The position numbers and the translations under genes are program-made. The notes beneath the pieces are model-generated. The model ran no database searches and was not told where the DNA came from. It was given only the letters and a program-made list of their open reading frames with translations. A stretch of DNA of 46,875 nt. Source: Minisyncoccota bacterium. Its GTDB lineage: Bacteria > Patescibacteriota > Minisyncoccia > Minisyncoccales > GWA2-38-27. The first letter of the stretch is position 1. Each line of letters begins with the position of its first letter. This document shows positions 38,409 to 44,940 of the stretch, in pieces. The stretch covers positions 1 to 46,875 of the forward strand of contig JAQTZP010000005.1 in NCBI GenBank assembly GCA_028687715.1, given 5' to 3'.

Positions 38409-39521
38409 ATGAAAAAAGAAATCAATATCTTTATTTTTCTTGTTGGTCTGTTTTTGTTGTTCTACTTCATGCCGATGGATTCGGCCCTGTTTACTGGCGC
38501 TATTCTGTCAGGGTTCAAGCTTTTGAACGAATACGCCCGTCAGCATGTCTTAACTTGTCTGGTACCCGCCTTTTTTATAGCTGGTGCAATATCGGTATTT
38601 GTAAAAAAAGACTTTATTCTGCGTTATTTGGGCGGTCAGGCTAAAAAGATAGTTTCTTATTCTTTGGCTTCTGTTTCCGGTTCAATTTTAGCGGTTTGTT
38701 CCTGTACAATTTTGCCGTTGTTTGCCGGCATCAGAAAAAGAGGAGCCGGGCTTGGTCCGGCCATCACTTTTTTGTTTTCCGGTCCGGCTATAAATATCGC
38801 CGCTATATTTTTAACTATGTCTGTTCTGGGAGTAAAGATTGGTCTGGCAAGGGTTATTTCAGCTGTTTTCCTTTCAATATTGGTCGGCCTTTCTATACAG
38901 GCCATATTCAGGGAAAAAGTTGAGCAAGGCGGATTGTTTACGGAAGAATATCAAGAGGTAAAAATAGGCAAGAAAGTTTTAGTTGTTTTCTTCTTGGCTA
39001 TGGTTGGAATTTTGGTGGTTAACGGCCTGCAAATAAACCAGACCATCAAATATTCGCTTATGATTCTGTTAGCGTTAGTTACTGCCGGACTGGCTATTTT
39101 CAAGTTTAAGCAAGAAACAACCAAAGAATGGCTTAAAGAAACCTGGTCTTTTACCAAAATGCTGTTGCCAGTCTTGTTTGTCGGCGTGTTTGTGGCCGGC
39201 TTTATTATGCCCTTTTTGCCTCAAGAATTAATCCAGAGAATCGTCGGCTCAAATTCGGTTTTTGGCAACCTTATTTCCGCTGTTTTCGGGGCATTCATGT
39301 ATTTTTCCACCCTTACCGAGATTCCCATTTTGCAGGCATTGATAGCTAAAGGCATGAGTCAAGGGCCAGCCTTGGCATTGCTTTTGGCCGGGCCTTCTCT
39401 AAGCTTGCCCAATATGTTGGTTATCAGAAAGGTTTTAGGAAATAAAAAAACAGCGGTCTATGTCCTGCTGGTTATATTTTATTCAACGGTCGCAGGGTTA
39501 ATATTCGGTAAATTATTTTAA
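38409..39521 (+). CDS. ArsP/DUF318-type permease
   Basis: A 370-aa polytopic permease with eight or more membrane helices in two halves. The first half has SVSGSILAVCSCTILPLFAGI, with the conserved Cys-Ser-Cys, and the FLFSGPAINIAAIF motif; the second has FVAGFIMPFLPQE and LLLAGPSLSLPNML, an internal repeat of the same motif. Known relatives export trivalent organoarsenicals (ArsP) or other metal/metalloid species. Substrate is inferred from the ArsR, ArsF-like and ArsG-like neighbours. Confidence 0.88.
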   Translation: MKKEINIFIFLVGLFLLFYFMPMDSALFTGAILSGFKLLNEYARQHVLTCLVPAFFIAGAISVFVKKDFILRYLGGQAKKIVSYSLASVSGSILAVCSCTILPLFAGIRKRGAGLGPAITFLFSGPAINIAAIFLTMSVLGVKIGLARVISAVFLSILVGLSIQAIFREKVEQGGLFTEEYQEVKIGKKVLVVFFLAMVGILVVNGLQINQTIKYSLMILLALVTAGLAIFKFKQETTKEWLKETWSFTKMLLPVLFVGVFVAGFIMPFLPQELIQRIVGSNSVFGNLISAVFGAFMYFSTLTEIPILQALIAKGMSQGPALALLLAGPSLSLPNMLVIRKVLGNKKTAVYVLLVIFYSTVAGLIFGKLF

Positions 39522-39528
39522 GCAAATT

Positions 39529-40008
39529 ATGAAAAAACCAATCATCGTAATTTTAATTATCGCGGTCGCTGTCGGACTTTCAGCCTTTATTTTCAAAAGC
39601 AATGACCAGCCGTCAACGGCGCAGATTTCAAATAATCTGGTTTCAGAAAATAAAAAGAACGAGGAGAAACAATCAGCGGGAAAGATTGAAGTGGTTCATT
39701 TTCACGGGACGCACCAGTGTTGGTCATGCATTACGGTCGGCGAATATGCTCTGAAAACAATTAAAGAAAAATTTCCAGAAGAATATAAAAACGGAACTAT
39801 TGTTTTTAGAAACATTAACGGCGAATTACTGGAAAATAAAGATATGGTTATGAAATATCAAGCCAGAGGATCGTCGCTTTTTGTAAACGCCATTACTGAT
39901 GGAAAAGACAAGATTGAGGAAGATGTTACGGTCTGGCGTTTGGTTACCAATGAAAACCAGTTTATTAGTTATTTTGAAAATAAGCTCAATAAACTTTTAG
40001 GCAGATAA
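39529..40008 (+). CDS. ArsF-family thioredoxin-fold protein
   Basis: A 159-aa exported or membrane-anchored protein: N-terminal helix (about residues 4-21), a Ser/Lys-rich linker, then a thioredoxin fold with the family motif HFHGTHQCWSCITVGEYA (CWSC) near residues 57-74 and LFVNAITDGKD later. The family is annotated as 'nitrophenyl compound nitroreductase subunit ArsF'. Its partner ArsG is encoded 2 bases downstream. Together they would relay reducing power across the membrane. The substrate remains open. Confidence 0.85.
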   Translation: MKKPIIVILIIAVAVGLSAFIFKSNDQPSTAQISNNLVSENKKNEEKQSAGKIEVVHFHGTHQCWSCITVGEYALKTIKEKFPEEYKNGTIVFRNINGELLENKDMVMKYQARGSSLFVNAITDGKDKIEEDVTVWRLVTNENQFISYFENKLNKLLGR

Positions 40009-40009
40009 T

Positions 40010-40732
40010 ATGATGGATTTAATAAACGCTTTGATAGACAATTACAATATCCCGATTTTAACCGCTTTTCTTCTGGGCATGCTTACTTCGATTAGTCCTT
40101 GTCCTTTGGCCACCAACATCACTGCTATTGCCTATATTTCTAAAGAAATAAAAACCGCCAAGCATACTTTGCTAAACGGTATTTTTTACACGCTTGGGCG
40201 AGGGGCAAGTTATACGATTTTAGCCTTTTTGATTTATTTCGGCTTGTCATCTTTCCAAATTTCCAGAATTTTTCAAGGCTGGGGTGACAAAATTTTGGGC
40301 CCGGTTTTAATAATTATCGGTTTGATAATGTTTGGCATAATTAAAATAAATTTCGGCAAGGGTGGAGAAAAAACCGAAAAAATAAAAATTTGGCTGTCGC
40401 AAAAAGGATTTATCGGTTCTTTTCTCTTGGGAATGCTTTTTGCTTTGGCCTTTTGTCCTTACAGCGGGGTTTTATTTTTTGGCGCGCTTATTCCTTTGGT
40501 TTTAAAATCTACCGAGAGTTTAATTTTGCCGCCGATTTTCGCTTTTGGCACCGGACTGCCGGTGATTTTATTTTCTTTCATAATCGCTTTCGCGGTTCAA
40601 AAACTCGGACAAGTTTTCAAAATTATGCAAAAAATTGAAAAAATTATGCGTTATTCTGTGGCGACAATTTTTATCGGAGCAGGCGTTTATTACACGCAAT
40701 ATCTTGTAAAATTTTTGATTAATATTAATTAA
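40010..40732 (+). CDS. ArsG-family (DsbD/CcdA-like) membrane electron carrier
   Basis: A 240-aa polytopic protein of the DsbD/CcdA superfamily that resembles ArsG ('aromatic arsenical efflux permease'). Six membrane helices appear in two inverted halves. The functional segments are LTSISPCPLATN near residue 25 and FALAFCPYSGVLFFGAL near 145, each with the single Cys expected of the CcdA pair, and LGRGASYTILAF between. The start may be ATG 40010 or the next ATG 40013. It should move electrons from a cytoplasmic thioredoxin to the ArsF-like protein outside. Confidence 0.87.
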   Translation: MMDLINALIDNYNIPILTAFLLGMLTSISPCPLATNITAIAYISKEIKTAKHTLLNGIFYTLGRGASYTILAFLIYFGLSSFQISRIFQGWGDKILGPVLIIIGLIMFGIIKINFGKGGEKTEKIKIWLSQKGFIGSFLLGMLFALAFCPYSGVLFFGALIPLVLKSTESLILPPIFAFGTGLPVILFSFIIAFAVQKLGQVFKIMQKIEKIMRYSVATIFIGAGVYYTQYLVKFLININ

Positions 40733-40739
40733 CAAAACT

Positions 40740-41069
40740 ATGAAAAACTATGATCTAAATAAAAAAATAATTTTTTCGGACGAAAAGCCCGTCAAAAAGC
40801 ATTTTCTTAACACTAAAGGTTTTCACGCCGCTTTAATCTGCTTGAAATCGGGCGTGGAAATACCGCCGCATCCCGAAGATTATAGCGTGCTTTTGACCGT
40901 GCTTGAGGGCAAGGGAATTTTTACCGACATCAACGGACAATTCACTTTAACAAAAAACCAAAGCATTTACATGAAAAAAGACGAAATAAGGGGCATAAAA
41001 GCGATAAAGAATTTAGTCGTTCTTGGAATTCAAGACAGAGCGAAAGTCCAAAAATTATTAAATAATTAA
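40740..41069 (+). CDS. Cupin-domain protein
   Basis: A 109-aa small cupin with a single beta-barrel. Cupin motif 1 is partly kept (EIPPHPEDYSVLLTVLEGKG, with one His and a Glu), and motif 2 is poor, so the metal site may be incomplete. It lies 7 bases after the ArsG-like gene and 16 bases before a ferredoxin gene. A role as metalloid or metal sensor or carrier is possible; nothing in the sequence fixes it. Confidence 0.7.
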   Translation: MKNYDLNKKIIFSDEKPVKKHFLNTKGFHAALICLKSGVEIPPHPEDYSVLLTVLEGKGIFTDINGQFTLTKNQSIYMKKDEIRGIKAIKNLVVLGIQDRAKVQKLLNN

Positions 41070-41085
41070 TTTAATTATAAAAACA

Positions 41086-41457
41086 ATGAACAAACAACAA
41101 AAACAAGATCCAAAATTCACAAAATTTCACGGCATTGATCGCGATAAAATCGACTGGCGCCCCGTAATAGATGAATCAAAATGCATCGGTTGTGGGATGT
41201 GCGCCACTACCTGTGGACGAGGCGTATATAAATTTGATTACGAAAACAGAAAATCAAAAGTGGCTAATCCGACCAATTGCATGGTGGCTTGCCAAACTTG
41301 TGCTAATTTATGCCCAATGAAAGCTATAACTTTTGCCGAGAATGATTCTACCAGAGAAAAAGCGCAAAAAATTATTAAAGAATATAATATTTTATCAAAA
41401 ATTAAGGTTGAATTAGAAAGCAAAAAAGACGAATTAAATTTTAATTCCAATGAATAA
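41086..41457 (+). CDS. 2[4Fe-4S] ferredoxin-like protein
   Basis: A 123-aa iron-sulfur protein. Cluster motif one is CIGCGMCATTC (about residues 31-41) and cluster two CMVACQTCANLCP (about 64-76), the second with a one-residue expansion (C-x3-C-x2-C-x3-CP). A charged C-terminal tail of about 35 residues is unusual for simple ferredoxins. It overlaps the next start by 8 bases. In this operon it is the likely cytoplasmic electron source. Confidence 0.85.
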   Translation: MNKQQKQDPKFTKFHGIDRDKIDWRPVIDESKCIGCGMCATTCGRGVYKFDYENRKSKVANPTNCMVACQTCANLCPMKAITFAENDSTREKAQKIIKEYNILSKIKVELESKKDELNFNSNE

Positions 41458-41857
41458 AAAAGTTCTTATCCCGACAATTTTATTTATCGCCGTTTTGATT
41501 TTTTCATTTTTTGCGCTTTCGCAAGAGAAAAATAAAAATCAAACTCCAACGAACGAAACGACAATAACGGAAAACCAATCAGAAAGCCAAATCATTCTTT
41601 TTTACGGCGACGGCTGTCCGCATTGCGCCATTGTAGAGGATTATATTAAAAGCAATAATATAAAAGAGGGATTGTCTTTTGAGGAAAAAGAGGTTTATAA
41701 CAACAGGAAAAATGCGGACGAACTTGCGGCAAAAGCAAAAATATGCGGCATTCCCACTGATTACATCGGAGTCCCATTTTTGTGGGATGGATCAAAATGT
41801 TATGTCGGTGATCAGGAGATAATAAGTTTCTTTAATCAAAAAACCAATGAAAATTAG
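41450..41857 (+). CDS. Membrane-anchored glutaredoxin/thioredoxin-like protein
   Basis: A 135-aa protein with an N-terminal membrane helix (about residues 5-23), a low-complexity Asn/Thr/Glu linker, and a redox domain with YGDGCPHCAIVEDYI (CPHC near residue 58) and a cis-proline-like GVPFLW. A further CGIPTDYIG segment and Cys near the end are seen. It begins inside the ferredoxin gene by 8 bases. It would be a second external thiol carrier next to the ArsF-like protein. Confidence 0.82.
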   Translation: MNKKVLIPTILFIAVLIFSFFALSQEKNKNQTPTNETTITENQSESQIILFYGDGCPHCAIVEDYIKSNNIKEGLSFEEKEVYNNRKNADELAAKAKICGIPTDYIGVPFLWDGSKCYVGDQEIISFFNQKTNEN

Positions 41858-41858
41858 C

Positions 41859-42377
41859 ATGAAAAAAATATTTCTCTGTCTGGCGGCACTTTTCGGAATA
41901 TTTATTGCTTTTACTGAAAAAGCCCTGGCGGTTTGTCCTATTTGCACCATTGCGGTTGGGGCGGGAGTTGGTTTGTCCCGCTGGCTGGGCATTGATGATT
42001 CTATAACAGGACTTTGGATCGGAGGTTTAACTGTTTCTATAATAACCTGGACTTTAAGCTGGTTTGATAAAAAGAATATCAAATTCAGAGGAAGGACAAT
42101 TATCACTATTTTGGGCTATTATTCTTTAATTGTCGTCCCTCTTTATTTTATGGGAATTATGGGCAATCCCTTAAATACGCTGTGTGCCTGCGGAGTAATT
42201 GATAAACTCTTATTGGGCATTATTGTTGGAAGTATTGCTTTTTGGTTCGGCGCCAGCTGGTATTATTATCTTAAAGAAAAAAATCAGGGCAGGGCATATT
42301 TTCCATTTCAAAAAGTCGTTATGCCCGTCAGCCCTTTAATTTTATTAAGCATTATATTTTATTTTTTAACTAAATAA
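41859..42377 (+). CDS. Four-helix membrane protein with CPIC motif (VKOR/DsbB-like?)
   Basis: A 172-aa protein with a signal-like N-terminus (MKKIFLCLAALFGIFIAF) ending at ALA, then CPICTIAVGAGVGLSRWLG, and further hydrophobic segments near residues 48-65, 79-105, 115-135 and 150-170, with CACG in the loop near residue 114. Two Cys pairs on the outside of a small helical bundle recall VKOR or DsbB quinone-linked thiol oxidoreductases, but the sequence is not a clear member. An ATG at 41847 is an alternative start. Last clear redox gene of the operon. Confidence 0.65.
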   Translation: MKKIFLCLAALFGIFIAFTEKALAVCPICTIAVGAGVGLSRWLGIDDSITGLWIGGLTVSIITWTLSWFDKKNIKFRGRTIITILGYYSLIVVPLYFMGIMGNPLNTLCACGVIDKLLLGIIVGSIAFWFGASWYYYLKEKNQGRAYFPFQKVVMPVSPLILLSIIFYFLTK

Positions 42378-42381
42378 TCAT

Positions 42382-42921
42382 ATGGAAAACAATCAAAGCC
42401 CGATAAAAAATCTTGACGAATTTATTCAAAAAGTGGATGAGATGAAGAAACAGGATAAAATGGATTTATCCTCTGACCAAGATTTAAGTTTGGCCATAAT
42501 GAATCTGGTAAGTATTGAAGAGCACTTCTTTTTTACAGGAGCTAAAACAGGAAAAACCGAGTATTATGATTTGTTGAACGAAGCACGCTCAATGCGTAAG
42601 GAATTACTCAAAAAAATCATCAAAGAATATGAAGGCGAGGTTTGGTGTATTTCAAAACATCTTTTAGCCGCTTCAATGCGCTTGATGGAAGTCGGCACAA
42701 AACAATTGGGCATGGGCAAAAAAGACGAGGCATACGATCTGTTCAGCAAAGCATATAATCTTTATTCTCTTTTCTGGGGACTGAATATGAAGCTGATAAA
42801 AACGGAAGATATTAAGAAAATAGATGAGAATGCCTTAAATAGGCATGACAAAGAGAAAAAAGGATTTATGGGCAAACTGGGAGAATTAGTCAAAAAAGTA
42901 ATTGATTGTTGTATTGAGTAA
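42382..42921 (+). CDS. Helical protein of unknown function in the Ars-like operon
   Basis: A 179-aa soluble, almost fully helical protein, with SIEEHFFFTGAKTGKTEYYDLLNEARSMRKELL as its most distinctive part (partly quoted) and a Cys pair at the end (IDCCIE). The central helix hairpin resembles ferritin- or HEPN-like bundles, with E-H pairs that could bind metal, but I cannot assign a family. It starts 4 bases after the preceding gene, so it belongs to the same transcript and is possibly a metalloid-binding or regulatory subunit. Confidence 0.65.
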   Translation: MENNQSPIKNLDEFIQKVDEMKKQDKMDLSSDQDLSLAIMNLVSIEEHFFFTGAKTGKTEYYDLLNEARSMRKELLKKIIKEYEGEVWCISKHLLAASMRLMEVGTKQLGMGKKDEAYDLFSKAYNLYSLFWGLNMKLIKTEDIKKIDENALNRHDKEKKGFMGKLGELVKKVIDCCIE

Positions 42922-42988
42922 ATGGGCAAACCTCTCGCTTCCTCTTAATTGCTTGCCAAACGGACAAATTCGGAACAAAGAAGGGCAA

Positions 42989-43031
42989 TTACGGCCTTAG
43001 GGCGTATTCGCGGCGGGTGGCTTTGATCAGG
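42989..43031 (-). repeat. Recombinase 3'-end remnant, copy 2
   Basis: Read on the minus strand it encodes L-I-K-A-T-R-R-E-Y-A-L-R-P then stop, matching the C-terminus of the recombinase at 44939 (L-I-K-A-T-R-R-E-L-A-L). The preceding 42922-42988 holds AT-poor sequence with GGACAAATTCGGAACAAAG and no gene, possibly part of an attachment site. Confidence 0.7.
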
Positions 43032-43038
43032 TTTATTT

Positions 43039-43065
43039 CCGTTAGAAATAATTTATTTTTAACGG
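43039..43065 (+). terminator. Hairpin after the Ars-like operon
   Basis: CCGTTA...TAACGG arms continue inward as AAATAA/TTATTT, giving a stem of about 12 pairs, followed by GGTTTATTTATT. It is a plausible terminator for the upstream operon, though the T run is imperfect. Confidence 0.45.
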
Positions 43066-43083
43066 GGTTTATTTATTAAAAAC

Positions 43084-43113
43084 TTGACAAAAAAATATAA
43101 AGTTTTTTAAAAT
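43084..43113 (+). promoter_or_regulatory. Promoter for htrA, overlapping the first ATG
   Basis: TTGACA at 43084-43089, 18 bases, TAAAAT at 43108-43113. The -10 includes the first bases of the ATG at 43112, so that ATG cannot be in the mRNA, and the start must be the in-frame ATG at 43124. Confidence 0.6.
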
Positions 43114-43123
43114 GTTAGTAGAT

Positions 43124-44413
43124 ATGAATGAAAACATAAAATCAATCATCAAAAAGAATAGAACTGTTATTATAACCAGTGTTTTAACGAGCATAGTTAC
43201 ACTTATTATTATAATCGCTCTTTTGGGAGTTTTTGTTGTCGTAAATAAAGATTCCTTACAAGAGAATTTATTTTCATTTTTAAGCAGTGGCGGCGCAATT
43301 GAAGGCGAGCAATATGGAATAATATCGCGTAATGCCGTTGCGGAAGAATCACGCATCATTGATATTGTTGAAAAATCTAACCCGGCTGTTATTTCCATTG
43401 TCATCACTAAAGATGTGCCGATTATTGAGCAATACTATGAAAATTTTAATCCTTTTGGCGACGATTTTTTCAATGATTTTTTCGGCGGTGATGGTTTTGG
43501 TTTTCGTATTCCTCAATATAGAGAAAAAGGAACTGAAAAGAAAGAAATAGGCGGTGGTTCTGGATTTTTTGTATCATCAGAGGGCTTTGTAGTAACTAAT
43601 CGGCATGTGGTTGACGACGATAAAGCGGAATATACGGTGCTTACTAATGACGGTGAAAAATATGAGGCAAAGGTTTTAGCAAAGGATTCAGCCCTGGATA
43701 TAGCAATCCTTAAAGTTAAGGGCAATGATTTTTCCTATTTGGAATTTGGTGATTCTGACCTTTTAAAACCCGGCCAGACTGTTATCGCTATAGGTAATGC
43801 CTTAGCAGAATTCCGTAATTCTGTTTCGGTTGGTGTTATTTCGGGTCTCTCTCGCTCAATTGTTGCTGGAGATTTTTCAGGAAGGTCGGAATTATTGGAG
43901 GGCGTTATTCAAACTGACGCGGCTATTAATCCTGGTAATTCAGGCGGGCCGCTTTTGGATATAGCCGGTAAGGTTGTCGGCGTTAATGTAGCGGTTCAAA
44001 GGGGGGCGGAAAATATTGGTTTTGCCCTGCCAAGCAACACTGTAAAAAGCATCGTTGATTCTGTTAAAGAGCACGGTGAGATTGTCCGGCCCTATCTTGG
44101 TGTGCGCTATATTCAGGTAACCGAAAGTTTAAAAAAGAAAAATAATCTATCAGTTGACTACGGCGCGCTTATTGTCCGCGGAGAAACCGCAGAAGATTTG
44201 GCAATAATACCCGGTTCTCCGGCTGACAAAGCGGGTCTTGTAGAAAATGATATTATTCTTGAGGTTGATGGTGTTAAGCTTGATAATAAAAAATCGCTTG
44301 CTCTTTTGATTCGGCAGAAAAAAGTAGGCGACACTATTACGCTTAAAGTTTTGAGCAAAGGCAACGAGAAAGAGGTGAAAGTGACGCTTGAAAAAGCGCC
44401 GGAAGGAATGTAA
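43124..44413 (+). CDS. HtrA/DegP-family serine protease
   Basis: A 429-aa trypsin-like protease with a PDZ domain for degrading damaged exported proteins. One membrane anchor at about residues 13-35, then the catalytic triad: His in VVTNRHVVDDD near 160, Asp in DSALDIAIL near 190, Ser in INPGNSGGPLL near 272, and a C-terminal PDZ with YGALIVRG and ...SPADKAGLVENDIILEVDG. A Phe/Gly/Asp-rich loop (about 107-128) resembles the family's LA loop. The start was chosen as 43124 from promoter position. It is followed by an Hsp20 gene, so a stress pair. Confidence 0.93.
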   Translation: MNENIKSIIKKNRTVIITSVLTSIVTLIIIIALLGVFVVVNKDSLQENLFSFLSSGGAIEGEQYGIISRNAVAEESRIIDIVEKSNPAVISIVITKDVPIIEQYYENFNPFGDDFFNDFFGGDGFGFRIPQYREKGTEKKEIGGGSGFFVSSEGFVVTNRHVVDDDKAEYTVLTNDGEKYEAKVLAKDSALDIAILKVKGNDFSYLEFGDSDLLKPGQTVIAIGNALAEFRNSVSVGVISGLSRSIVAGDFSGRSELLEGVIQTDAAINPGNSGGPLLDIAGKVVGVNVAVQRGAENIGFALPSNTVKSIVDSVKEHGEIVRPYLGVRYIQVTESLKKKNNLSVDYGALIVRGETAEDLAIIPGSPADKAGLVENDIILEVDGVKLDNKKSLALLIRQKKVGDTITLKVLSKGNEKEVKVTLEKAPEGM

Positions 44414-44419
44414 TTCAAA

Positions 44420-44447
44420 AATATTCTACAAGGTCGAGTAGAATATT
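44420..44447 (+). promoter_or_regulatory. Perfect hairpin between htrA and hsp20
   Basis: AATATTCTAC and GTAGAATATT with an 8-base loop (AAGGTCGA). There is no T run, so it is not an intrinsic terminator. It may be an operator, an RNA processing site, or a temperature-responsive leader for hsp20. Confidence 0.5.
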
Positions 44448-44475
44448 AAATAAGTAATATTAATAAAAAACCATT

Positions 44476-44898
44476 ATGTCACTTATTCCTTGGAGACCAT
44501 TTGACGATTTTGACCGTTTTTTCTCTGATGAAGATTGGTTTTTGCCAGTATTGCCAAAATTCCAGCAGGGACCTGTAATGGATGTGTATGAGACAGATAA
44601 AGATGTGATTGCTGAGGTAAATTTGCCCGGCGTTGATCCTGAGAAGATTGATGTTTCGGTAAAAAACGGAGCTTTACGAATAAGCGGCGCCTCTGAAGAA
44701 AAGACCGAAGAGAAAAAGAAGGGATATTGGCGTAAAGAGATTCGAAAGGGTTCATTTGAAAGAGCAGTAAGATTACCAGCCGAAGTCAAGGAAGATGGGA
44801 TTGATGCCACCTATGAAAAAGGCGTGCTAAAGATTGTTATGCCCAAGATTAAAACAGAGGCCAGTGAGAAAAAAGTGAAGATTAAAGTCAAGGATTAG
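44476..44898 (+). CDS. Small heat-shock protein Hsp20
   Basis: A 140-aa alpha-crystallin-type chaperone that holds unfolding proteins for refolding. The N-terminal arm (MSLIPWRPFDDFDRFF) is followed by the crystallin domain with VMDVYETDKDVIAEVNLPG, GALRISGASEE, and the closing A-x-x-x-x-G-V-L signature as ATYEKGVLKIVMPK. A basic tail with KKVKIKVKD follows in place of an IxI motif. It is in the same orientation and close behind htrA. Confidence 0.95.
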   Translation: MSLIPWRPFDDFDRFFSDEDWFLPVLPKFQQGPVMDVYETDKDVIAEVNLPGVDPEKIDVSVKNGALRISGASEEKTEEKKKGYWRKEIRKGSFERAVRLPAEVKEDGIDATYEKGVLKIVMPKIKTEASEKKVKIKVKD

Positions 44899-44916
44899 TA
44901 AATGGTCGAAAATAAG

Positions 44917-44940
44917 AACTCCCCTTAGTTGGGAGTTTTT
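44917..44940 (+). terminator. Rho-independent terminator after hsp20
   Basis: AACTCCC and GGGAGTT arms around CTTAGTT, then TTTTT. It overlaps the last codon of the convergent recombinase gene. Confidence 0.85.
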
